Below are positions 1-6,226 of a DNA stretch of 7,661 bases, one piece after another. The stretch is from CAJXWH01 sp964343365 (GTDB lineage: Bacteria; Pseudomonadota; Gammaproteobacteria; Arenicellales; UBA868). The DNA is taken from contig CAYFJI010000089.1 in assembly GCA_964343365.1 (NCBI GenBank), positions 1 to 7,661 of the forward strand. The letters are read 5' to 3'. The translations under genes and the position numbers were made by a program. Under the pieces are notes generated by a model, which ran no database searches, had not been told where the DNA came from, and was given only the letters and a program-made list of their open reading frames with translations. The first letter of the stretch is position 1; every line of letters begins with the position of its first letter.

Positions 1-2
1 CA

Positions 3-65
3 GCACACGAAAAACGAGTGGCGGATCTTACAAGATGGCGCGCCCTCTTACAACCAAAATACTAA
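3..65 (+). CDS. Possible 3' end of an unknown gene
   Basis: This frame is open from the window edge to a TAA stop at 63-65 and would encode about 20 residues ending in RWRALLQPKY. The stretch looks richer in G and C than the AT-rich DNA that follows, which is what the end of a coding region would look like. I do not recognise the peptide. The other two plus frames are also open over this short distance (stops at about 86-88 and 100-102), so the choice of frame is a guess from composition and amino-acid make-up. A gene on the other strand is also possible. Confidence 0.25.
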   Translation, partial: AHEKRVADLTRWRALLQPKY

Positions 66-309
66 AAAGAACCTTCAAACAGGGTTAATTTCTTCCAATT
101 AGTAGAAAACTACCGAAAATACGTCTATGCCCTCCAGATCCAAGCCATCAAATGGCATGCAACCAGACGATTACTAGTCTTGGTAAAGCAAATGGCCAAG
201 GAAGTTATCGCTGTGATGTGATTGTGATTTGAGTATCCCCTAACCACATTATTTAGTCAACTTTCTATCTAATTTCTAGCAATTCATTGAAAATTACGAT
301 TTCAAACAA
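66..309. other. AT-rich intergenic region after glcF
   Basis: I see no convincing gene, RNA or strong terminator here. The only structures are weak. A 6-base inverted repeat (TTGAAA at 287-292, TTTCAA at 300-305) lies just past the glcF stop but is not followed by a T-run on the glc strand. A small GTAG/CTAC hairpin lies near 103-112. Three head-to-tail copies of TGTGAT lie at 212-228. Transcription from the glc operon and from any gene at the left edge would converge here, so an unrecognised terminator may exist. Confidence 0.5.
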
Positions 310-1521
310 CTAATCTACTGAAGCTAACAACTCAATCCAATGAACAACAGGAATATCACTTGCTTTCCCAAGATGCATAATGCAGCCTAGGTTTGCACTA
401 GCGATCAACTCAGGAGAATTCTCCTTCAATCTAACCAATTTGGCTTCTCTAAGATTATTCGCAATATCACTTTGTAAAAAAGAATAGGTACCGGCTGAAC
501 CACAACACATATGTTGATCTTTCACTCCCGCTATATTCCATCCATTACTTGCCAGAATTTTCTCAACAAGTCCATTAACTCGTTGGCCATGCTGCAGCGT
601 GCATGGAGAATGAAAAGCTACATGACGATTATCTCCCCATTTTAAACCTGATGGCTTTTCAGAGGCTATCACTTCACTTAGATCACGAACCATTGAACCC
701 ACTTTTAGAGCTTTTTCTGAATAATCCTGGTCATCCACAAGCAATTGACCATATTCGCGCACAGTAACTCCACAGCCACTTGCCGTCATGACAATAGCCT
801 CACAGCCATTAACTACATCCGGCCACCACGCATCAATATTTTTGCGTGCTAATCTTTTAGCTTCAGCCGTACCATCTAAATGCAAGCTTAGAGCTCCACA
901 ACATCCGCTACTTGGTTGCACTAAAACAGAAATTCCTGCTTTATTAAGTACTTTTTTTGCGATTGCATTAATAGATGGGGCAATTGCTGGCTGCACGCAG
1001 CCATCCAAAAGTAACATGTAACGAGATCGTTTTATATCCTCTGTTTTGCTTGGCAATCGATACGGCGGGATATGCTTTTCCCATCGTTTGGAGAGTACCA
1101 GTTTTATTGGTTGGGCAATAAAAATCATAATACGAACCACTTTTGTTGAGACGAGTGTTCTCCTCAATAAAAATCGTATTAAACGACTCTTCAGTGTTCT
1201 AACTCGAGTTTCTTTTATTATTTCACGTCCAATTTCTAACAAGCGGCCATACTTGACTCCCGACGGACAGGTAGTTTCACAAGCGCGACAAGTTAAACAC
1301 CGATCAAGATGCTTATTAGTTAGCCGAGAGGCAGCATTACCTTCAAGCATAGATTTCATTAGATAAATACGTCCTCGAGGACCATCGAGTTCATCACCCA
1401 ACAACTGGTAGGTTGGACAAGTGGCATTACAGAAGCCGCAATGCACGCACTGCTGTACGATTTTTTTTGCCTCCTTAGCAACCGCTAAATTTTTGTAACG
1501 ATCAGCAATCTTAAGTTCCAC
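310..1521 (-). CDS. glcF: Glycolate dehydrogenase, iron-sulfur subunit GlcF
   Basis: GlcF carries the iron-sulfur clusters that take electrons from the flavin subunits GlcD and GlcE and pass them towards the membrane quinone pool. The 403-residue product is close to the roughly 407 residues of E. coli GlcF. Two ferredoxin-type CxxCxxCxxxCP motifs are intact: C25, C28, C31, C35 and C75, C78, C81, C85, suggesting two 4Fe-4S clusters. Two CCG (DUF3400-like) cysteine-rich modules follow, with CCG at about 207-209 and 339-341, as in heterodisulfide reductase-type and lactate/glycolate oxidase subunits. A hydrophobic stretch near residues 130-143 may help membrane association. The start is GTG at 1519-1521, three bases after the glcE stop, with a good Shine-Dalgarno inside the end of glcE. 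It is the last gene of the glcD-glcE-glcF unit. No frameshift or missing ligand is seen. Confidence 0.95.
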   Translation of the reverse strand: MELKIADRYKNLAVAKEAKKIVQQCVHCGFCNATCPTYQLLGDELDGPRGRIYLMKSMLEGNAASRLTNKHLDRCLTCRACETTCPSGVKYGRLLEIGREIIKETRVRTLKSRLIRFLLRRTLVSTKVVRIMIFIAQPIKLVLSKRWEKHIPPYRLPSKTEDIKRSRYMLLLDGCVQPAIAPSINAIAKKVLNKAGISVLVQPSSGCCGALSLHLDGTAEAKRLARKNIDAWWPDVVNGCEAIVMTASGCGVTVREYGQLLVDDQDYSEKALKVGSMVRDLSEVIASEKPSGLKWGDNRHVAFHSPCTLQHGQRVNGLVEKILASNGWNIAGVKDQHMCCGSAGTYSFLQSDIANNLREAKLVRLKENSPELIASANLGCIMHLGKASDIPVVHWIELLASVD

Positions 1522-1524
1522 GAC

Positions 1525-2586
1525 TCAGAGCTCCCGATATAATCTGCCTGGATTAAGGATTTCAGCAGGATCAAATGCCAGCTTGAGATTATGATGCAGC
1601 GTAAACATTTGCTGACTGAGCGGATGTTCTACTTCCTTACTGCGGTCGCCACCGCGAAATTTTGCCGCATGACCACCTAATTTTTCGGATAATCTATAGA
1701 CGCTATCATCCTCATGTGGATATCCTGTCAACCACCGCAAGCCACCACCCCATTCAATAAGTGATTTACCTGGTAATTTCAATGGATTAACCGCAGGTGG
1801 CACAATAATGCGCCACAAAATATTGGCCTCCTCAAAGAAAGGCAACTTCTGCTCTCGTAATTCTATCCAGAATTTTTCTGCATTTGGATCTTCTGCGCCA
1901 CCGATTTCCTTTACTGCTGAGGTCACGCCAGCTTCGGTTCCAGATAGTCGTATACGTAATTTATTTTCAAAAAAGCATGTTCCTGTTATAGGTAATGGCT
2001 TACCTCCCAATTTATTCATCCAAGATATAGCTGTTTTCTCATCAACATCATAGATTTGAGTTTGCTCTTTCTGGGGAACCGGCAATACTTTAAACGAGGC
2101 ATCTAATATGAGTCCCAATGTGCCCATTGCACCAGCCATTAATCGGGCGGCGTCATATCCAGCAACATTTTTCATCACACGCCCTCCAAAACGGAGTATT
2201 TCACCACGACCATTTATACATGTTATGCCCAATAAAAAATCTCTCAAAGAGCCAGCATAAGGTCTAGCAGGCCCTGAAAGGCCGCAAGCTATAGTTCCCC
2301 CAATTGAACCTTCTGAATTGTAATTAGGTGGCTCGAATGGCAACTGCTGCCCTGATCGATTAAGTTCTTCTTGAATGTCACTAATTAATGAACCACATTT
2401 TACTGTCAAACTTAATTCGGTAGGCTCATAACTAATTATTCCAGCATGTTTTGAAACATCAATTGGCTCACCTATGGGCTGACGCCCTAGAAAATGCTTT
2501 GTATCGCTCCCTACGATACGTAAACGAGTCAGAGACGATTGAGCTTCACAAATAATATCACTTAAACTTTGGGATAAATCTATCAT
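1525..2586 (-). CDS. glcE: Glycolate dehydrogenase, FAD-binding subunit GlcE
   Basis: GlcE is the second flavin-domain subunit of glycolate dehydrogenase and works with GlcD and GlcF in oxidising glycolate to glyoxylate. The product has 353 residues, against about 350 in E. coli GlcE. It keeps the PCMH-type FAD-binding core: SIGGTIACGLSGPARPYAG at about 94-112 and GGRVMKNVAGYD at about 134-145, then a degenerate C-terminal half ending in the family-typical DPAEILNPGRLY at about 339-350. It lacks the long C-terminal catalytic domain found in GlcD, which is what separates the two paralogues. The ATG at 2584-2586 follows glcD by 19 bases. Its ribosome site is weak (GGAT, about 11-12 bases upstream), so translational coupling to glcD is plausible. 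The reading frame is intact. Confidence 0.94.
   Translation of the reverse strand: MIDLSQSLSDIICEAQSSLTRLRIVGSDTKHFLGRQPIGEPIDVSKHAGIISYEPTELSLTVKCGSLISDIQEELNRSGQQLPFEPPNYNSEGSIGGTIACGLSGPARPYAGSLRDFLLGITCINGRGEILRFGGRVMKNVAGYDAARLMAGAMGTLGLILDASFKVLPVPQKEQTQIYDVDEKTAISWMNKLGGKPLPITGTCFFENKLRIRLSGTEAGVTSAVKEIGGAEDPNAEKFWIELREQKLPFFEEANILWRIIVPPAVNPLKLPGKSLIEWGGGLRWLTGYPHEDDSVYRLSEKLGGHAAKFRGGDRSKEVEHPLSQQMFTLHHNLKLAFDPAEILNPGRLYREL
1531..1535 (-). promoter_or_regulatory. Ribosome binding site of glcF
   Basis: On the minus strand this reads GGGAG, nine bases before the GTG codon at 1519-1521. It lies within the last codons of glcE, so it supports the GTG start and suggests that glcF is translated right behind glcE. 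Confidence 0.7.
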
Positions 2587-2605
2587 TAAAATGTTTTATC
2601 CATAA

Positions 2606-4060
2606 CTAAAAACGTTCCAAGTCGGGAAAACTTAAAACCCCATTATGTACATGCACCCCATTTAGTTCGGCACATCGTGCCAGACTAGGAATTGCTTTTC
2701 CTGGATTTAAAATTCCCTTTGGATCAAATGCTCGTTTTAATGCGTGAAATTGAGCAATTTCCACCTCTGAGAATTGGATGCACATCTGGTTCAGTTTCTC
2801 AACACCTACGCCATGTTCTCCGGTAATTGTCCCACCTGCTCGTATACACAATTCCAATATTTTACCGCCGAGTTCTTCAGTTTTTTTAAGTTCACCAGGC
2901 TTGCTTGCGTCATAAAGTATTAGGGGATGCAGGTTTCCATCGCCAGCGTGAAAAACGTTAGCAACCGCCAATTCATATTCTCTGGATAACGAATAGATTG
3001 AACGAAGAATGCTAGCCAATCGATATCTTGGTATGGTCCCATCGATACAATAATAGTCAGGAGAGATTCTTCCAACAGCTGGAAATGCACTCTTTCTTCC
3101 AGACCACAATCTTAGCCGATCATCTTCAGATTGTGATACTCGAATCTCCGTTGCACCTTCGGAAACTAAAAGCCTCTGTACCTGTTCGACTTGCTCAGTG
3201 ACATCTGATAACGGTCCATCTAATTCACAAAGTAATATGGATACTGCCTCAATTGGATACCCGCAAGCAACAAAATCTTCTGTTGCGCGAATTGCTAAAT
3301 TATCCATCATCTCTAACCCAGCTGGAAGAATTCCACTTGCTATGATTGACCCAACCGCATTTCCTGCTGTCCCGATATCATTAAAAGCCGCTAATATTAC
3401 CTGAGCGCTAGTTGGTTTTGGCAACAAACGTACGGTAACCTCAGTGACAATTCCTAGTAATCCCTCAGATCCATTTAACAATGCCAAACAATCATATCCT
3501 GGCCAATCCAAACCCGTGCTCCCAAAAGAAATTTGTTCTCCATTTGCGAGCACAACATCTACTTTCAGGACATTGTGAACAGTTAGACCATACTTCAAAC
3601 AGTGAACACCGCCCGCATTTTCTGCTACGTTACCTCCGATGGTGCAAGCAATCTGAGAAGATGGATCAGGAGCATAATAGAGACCGAAAGGAGCGGCAGC
3701 TTCGGATATCGAAATATTTCGCACCCCTGGCTGGACGCGGGCGATTCGATTAGCGGGATCAATTTCAAGTATCTTGTTAAAACGTGCCAAACTCAAAACT
3801 ATACCTTCTTTCAAGGGTTTTGCTCCACCAGAAAGACTGGTGCCTGCTCCACGGGCCACAACAGGAATTTCATGGGACATGCAAAATTTCAGAATTGCAC
3901 TAATTTGACTGATTTCAGACGGAATAGCTACAGCGACTGGCAGTTCTCTGTAAGCGCTAAGTCCATCGCATTCATACGGCCTCAATGTCTCTACATCAGT
4001 AACTAAGCGATCTTTTGAAAGAATTCGCTCTAGTTCAGTTATTAGTTGTGATGAGTGCAC
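2606..4060 (-). CDS. glcD: Glycolate dehydrogenase, catalytic FAD subunit GlcD
   Basis: GlcD is the substrate-oxidising flavoprotein of the glycolate dehydrogenase complex. The 484 residues show an N-terminal FAD-binding PCMH domain (about 37-215), with VVARGAGTSLSGGA at 67-80 and IGGNVAENAGGVHCLKYG at 141-158. The FAD-linked oxidase C-terminal domain follows, with the conserved HAGDGNLHP at 371-379, GEHGVG at 414-419 and FDPKGILNPGK at 445-455. The tail, with VHVHNGVLSFPDLERF, resembles the GlcD terminus rather than D-lactate dehydrogenases, which are the main alternative in this superfamily. The start is GTG at 4058-4060; a TAA codon lies immediately upstream in frame, so no earlier start is possible, although the ribosome site is poor. 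It heads the glcDEF operon and is transcribed divergently from coq7. No glcC regulator is present in the window. Confidence 0.95.
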   Translation of the reverse strand: MHSSQLITELERILSKDRLVTDVETLRPYECDGLSAYRELPVAVAIPSEISQISAILKFCMSHEIPVVARGAGTSLSGGAKPLKEGIVLSLARFNKILEIDPANRIARVQPGVRNISISEAAAPFGLYYAPDPSSQIACTIGGNVAENAGGVHCLKYGLTVHNVLKVDVVLANGEQISFGSTGLDWPGYDCLALLNGSEGLLGIVTEVTVRLLPKPTSAQVILAAFNDIGTAGNAVGSIIASGILPAGLEMMDNLAIRATEDFVACGYPIEAVSILLCELDGPLSDVTEQVEQVQRLLVSEGATEIRVSQSEDDRLRLWSGRKSAFPAVGRISPDYYCIDGTIPRYRLASILRSIYSLSREYELAVANVFHAGDGNLHPLILYDASKPGELKKTEELGGKILELCIRAGGTITGEHGVGVEKLNQMCIQFSEVEIAQFHALKRAFDPKGILNPGKAIPSLARCAELNGVHVHNGVLSFPDLERF

Positions 4061-4227
4061 TTAAATTTGGAACGTCTTTCTAGATTAAATTACAAAACAG
4101 TATGCCACAAATTAAAGAATTTAGATTAAAAACCCAATTTGGTAAGGATCTCATACTTGGAGAAAAATGACGTCATTTTGATTTAGTTAGGTGTAGAATA
4201 TTCCAGAAAGACACAAACATTTTGATC
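4061..4227. promoter_or_regulatory. Divergent promoter region between glcD and coq7
   Basis: This AT-rich stretch must hold the promoters of the glcDEF operon (leftwards) and coq7 (rightwards). For coq7 a candidate -10 box TAGAAT lies at 4194-4199, with no clear -35 box. For glcD, TTGTGG (plus-strand 4105-4110) and TAATCT (4082-4087) are 17 bases apart on the minus strand, but the match is weak. TAGATTAAA occurs twice (4081-4089 and 4122-4130), and an imperfect dyad ACC-C-AATT-T-GGT lies at 4132-4143. The strongest element is the palindrome listed separately. Confidence 0.5.
4164..4179. promoter_or_regulatory. Perfect 16-base palindrome, possible operator
   Basis: AAAATGACGTCATTTT is a perfect inverted repeat centred between 4171 and 4172. 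It lies about 22 bases upstream of the candidate coq7 -10 box, so it would cover the -35 region of coq7. This is where a repressor dimer, or an activator touching RNA polymerase, often binds. It does not look like the TGGT/ACCA dyad of GntR-type GlcC or PdhR sites. The bound protein is unknown, and assignment to coq7 rather than glcD is inference from position. Confidence 0.45.
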
Positions 4228-4872
4228 ATGCCAGCACGTTCTTATACGAAAATCGACATAATCTTTCTAATCGCAGATGATGCATTAAGTACTTTATTCG
4301 GAAAACCCCGATCTTCGGATCGACCTAACCCAAGCGACGGATTGACTGATCAATCTCTTTCTAAGATAGAAAAAAAACAAAGTATTAGATTAATGCGAAT
4401 TAATCATTCTGGCGAAATCTGCGCTCAAGCACTTTACCGAGGTCAAGCATTGACAGCACGATCCAACACAGTCAAAAGTCATATGATCCGAGCTTCCCGT
4501 GAAGAAAGCGACCATCTTGACTGGTGTCAACAACGCTTGCAGTCTCTGGGTGGAAATGTAAGCATCCTTAACCCCGTATGGTATGCGGGGTCATTTTTTA
4601 TGGGTTCGATAGCTGGAACAATTGGCGACAAATGGAGTCTAGGTTTCGTCGCAGAAACCGAGATCCAAGTAAAAACGCACTTGGACGACCACCTAAAGCG
4701 TCTCCCAAACAACGATATTGTGAGCCATGCAATTATTAAAACAATGATTGACGATGAATCTAATCATGCTACCAAAGCAGTTCAAAATGGAGGAGTTAAG
4801 CTGCCACACTACATAAAAGTAGCCATGAAATTTAGTAGCAAACTGATGAAAGCCACAAGTCACTGGATTTAG
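4228..4872 (+). CDS. coq7: Coq7, demethoxyubiquinone hydroxylase
   Basis: Coq7 is a peripheral-membrane di-iron monooxygenase that hydroxylates 2-polyprenyl-3-methyl-6-methoxy-1,4-benzoquinol, the last O2-dependent ring hydroxylation of ubiquinone synthesis. From the ATG at 4228 the product has 214 residues, usual for the bacterial form. The carboxylate-bridged di-iron ligands are recognisable as two repeats: E63 (in NHSGE) with E93-x-x-H96 (in REESDH), and a glutamate in AETE (about 143) with E177-x-x-H180 (in DDESNH). The NPVWYAGSF stretch is typical of the proteobacterial family. A TTG at 4222 is in frame and would add two residues. I prefer the ATG because family members begin at about this point, but the ribosome site is poor for both. 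It is divergent from glcDEF; its product ubiquinone is the likely acceptor for that enzyme. This is the usual replacement for UbiF in many beta- and alphaproteobacteria. Confidence 0.95.
   Translation: MPARSYTKIDIIFLIADDALSTLFGKPRSSDRPNPSDGLTDQSLSKIEKKQSIRLMRINHSGEICAQALYRGQALTARSNTVKSHMIRASREESDHLDWCQQRLQSLGGNVSILNPVWYAGSFFMGSIAGTIGDKWSLGFVAETEIQVKTHLDDHLKRLPNNDIVSHAIIKTMIDDESNHATKAVQNGGVKLPHYIKVAMKFSSKLMKATSHWI
4571..4599 (+). terminator. Terminator-like hairpin inside coq7
   Basis: ACCCCG (4571-4576) and CGGGGT (4586-4591) form a perfect 6-base GC-rich stem that can grow to nine pairs, counting a G-U pair, around a 3-base loop. Two bases later there is a run of six T (4594-4599). This is the layout of a Rho-independent terminator, but it lies within the codons for NPVWYAGSFF of coq7. 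It may be chance under protein constraint, or it may attenuate coq7 transcription when translation is slow. The function is unproven. Confidence 0.3.
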
Positions 4873-4943
4873 TTTTAACAACACTGCAAACACTCTCTTT
4901 CTCTTCTATTTGTAAAACGATTGGCATAAAATTTGATAACCAG

Positions 4944-4972
4944 TTGACTTCTACCCTGTAGACGGCTAAATT
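4944..4972 (+). promoter_or_regulatory. Candidate sigma-70 promoter of the btu operon
   Basis: TTGACT (4944-4949) matches the -35 consensus at five of six bases. After a 17-base spacer, TAAATT (4967-4972) matches the -10 consensus at four of six. Transcription would start near 4979, about ten bases before the first recognisable riboswitch base, which is where a riboswitch promoter should be. The match is by eye. Confidence 0.55.
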
Positions 4973-4988
4973 TCGCTTCGCTTACTTT

Positions 4989-5182
4989 GGGTTCCGTGTA
5001 TCACGTTCGTGACATGGTTAAACGGGAAGCTGGTGCATGTGAGAACAACTCCATAAACCCAGCACTGCCCCCGCAACGGTAAGTGAGAAAAGCTGGCTGT
5101 AGACCACTATGAATATTCATCATGGGAAGGTGTCAGCTTTAGACTGATTAATTAGTCTGCTCACGAGTCCGGAGACCGGCCC
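4989..5182 (+). ncRNA. Cobalamin (B12) riboswitch aptamer
   Basis: This leader RNA binds a cobalamin and controls the importer genes behind it. The conserved landmarks appear in the right order: GGTTCC near 4990, the hairpin with loop TT at 5001-5012, GGTTAAAcGGGAAgctGGTG at 5016-5035, the near-invariant core GCCCCCGCAAC at 5067-5077, GGGAAGG at 5124-5130, a variable stem AGACT/AGTCT at 5141-5158, and the B12 box AGTCCGGAGACCGGCC at 5166-5181. The GCTGG/CCAGC helix (5029-5033 with 5059-5063) also forms. The arrangement fits the Rfam Cobalamin family (RF00174). The exact 5' edge is approximate. The normal outcome in proteobacteria is repression of B12 uptake genes when the vitamin is plentiful. 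Confidence 0.95.
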
Positions 5183-5294
5183 CCAGTAATCAAATTTAAC
5201 CTACTGCGGGGGGCAGTGAGGGGCGATAAAAAAGTCCTTGCTCGTTACAAAACCCCGTTTTTTAGCACACGGGTGGTGTGCAAGGAGATTTTTT
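5183..5294 (+). promoter_or_regulatory. Riboswitch expression platform and btuF ribosome site
   Basis: A strong ribosome site, AAGGAG (5282-5287), lies seven bases before the btuF ATG. Just upstream, TCCTTGC (5235-5241) is a perfect 7-base complement of GCAAGGA (5280-5286), so it can hide this site. A competing hairpin GCACAC (5265-5270) with GTGTGC (5276-5281) shares two bases with that helix. After the B12 box, C5180-A5188 can fold with 5202-5211 around one bulged base as a P13-like hairpin. A T6 run at 5258-5263 follows CCCCG (5253-5257), which can pair with CGGGG (5207-5211), so partial termination is also possible. Control of translation looks the better explanation. Which fold goes with bound B12 is inference. 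Confidence 0.65.
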
Positions 5295-6182
5295 ATGAAA
5301 AAATTATTTAGCGCTCTAATCGGTTTGGCATTTGTAGCAGGCATCTCATCTAAATCCATGGCAGAAATACAGGCTAAAGATGATACTGGCATGATCGTAA
5401 CGATAAGTGCTCCAGCAAAAAGAATCATTAGTTTAGCGCCTAATTTGACAGAAATACTTTTTCATATCGGTGCAGGATCAGAAATCGTCGGAGTAGTGGA
5501 GTACAGTGATTTCCCTGCTGAAGCTCTTGAAATCACCAAAATCGGTGCGAGCAATCAATTTGATATTGAAAAAATCCTGTCACTTGAACCAGATTTGATC
5601 GTCGCATGGGAAAGTGGAAATCCAACCGAGGATCTATCACAGCTCGAAAAACTCGGACTTACTATTTTCCGCACGGAATCTAGAAATCTTGAGGATATTG
5701 CATCGCTGATGCGAAGACTCGGAATGTTGACTGGAAATAAATCTTCAGCTGATACTCTTGCTGACAATTTTTTGGATGGCACAAATGCTGTACGGGATTC
5801 CTACCAACAAAGAGAAAATCTTCGGGTCTTTTATCAAATTTGGAGCGATCCTATCTATACCCTTAACGGACAACATTTAATTAGTCGACTGATAGAGCAT
5901 TGTGGTGGCACAAATATTTTTTATGAAGTTGAGGTACTTGCTCCAGTGGTATCCACAGAATCCGTTATTGAACGGGATCCTGAAGTGATTGTAGCTGGCG
6001 GATACTCAGGCGAAACCCCTGAATGGTTAGGTGATTGGAACCAATGGTCAAGCATCAGTGCGGTAACTAATAATCACTTATATACAGTCAACACTGATCG
6101 AATTAGTCGTATGGGTCCTAGAATTCTGCCTGGAATGCAAGAACTATGTGAAGCAATTGATAAAGCCAGAGTTTCTAATTAG
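5295..6182 (+). CDS. btuF: Periplasmic vitamin B12-binding protein BtuF
   Basis: BtuF captures B12 in the periplasm and hands it to the BtuCD transporter. The 295-residue product begins with a signal peptide (KK at 2-3, hydrophobic core about 5-16, likely cut after SMA at 21-23). There is no lipobox, so it should be soluble. The class III (helical-backbone) binding fold is indicated by RIISLAPNLTEILFHIGAG (43-61) and VVEYSDFP (67-74). Glutamates E92 (FDIEKI) and E222 (VSTESVI) align with the two E. coli BtuF residues known to dock onto BtuC arginines, and W105 (AWESGN) aligns with a B12-contacting tryptophan. The ATG at 5295 has an ideal ribosome site. A TTG at 5238 is in frame but lies in the riboswitch platform and would put charged residues before the signal peptide, so I reject it. 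Homologues bind haem or siderophores; the riboswitch points to B12. btuC follows after 44 bases. Confidence 0.92.
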   Translation: MKKLFSALIGLAFVAGISSKSMAEIQAKDDTGMIVTISAPAKRIISLAPNLTEILFHIGAGSEIVGVVEYSDFPAEALEITKIGASNQFDIEKILSLEPDLIVAWESGNPTEDLSQLEKLGLTIFRTESRNLEDIASLMRRLGMLTGNKSSADTLADNFLDGTNAVRDSYQQRENLRVFYQIWSDPIYTLNGQHLISRLIEHCGGTNIFYEVEVLAPVVSTESVIERDPEVIVAGGYSGETPEWLGDWNQWSSISAVTNNHLYTVNTDRISRMGPRILPGMQELCEAIDKARVSN

Positions 6183-6226
6183 GCTCCCAACTACCACTTA
6201 AAAACTAAAGTGGACACACGATACAG

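Noticed and set aside
179..200. CTTGG/CCAAG hairpin in the left intergenic region
   Set aside because: It has only five pairs with a 12-base loop and no T-run or conserved RNA feature.
212..228. Three tandem TGTGAT copies, resembling half CRP sites
   Set aside because: The copies are all in the same orientation with no TCACA partner, and no promoter or gene lies near. It is probably low-complexity sequence.
287..305. Inverted repeat TTGAAA/TTTCAA just after glcF as a terminator
   Set aside because: The stem is six mostly A-T pairs, and on the glc strand no T-run follows, so it is too weak to call.
3602..4006. Open plus-strand frame of 134 codons opposite glcD
   Set aside because: It is fully antisense to glcD, whose protein is unmistakable, and its translation resembles no known family.
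4222..4227. TTG start for coq7, two codons before the ATG
   Set aside because: It adds only two residues. ATG is the more common start, and family members begin near the MPARSY position. No ribosome site favours the TTG.
5238..5294. Upstream TTG start extending btuF by 19 codons
   Set aside because: It lies inside the riboswitch expression platform, has no ribosome site, and would place a charged segment before a clean signal peptide. The ATG at 5295 has an ideal AAGGAG.
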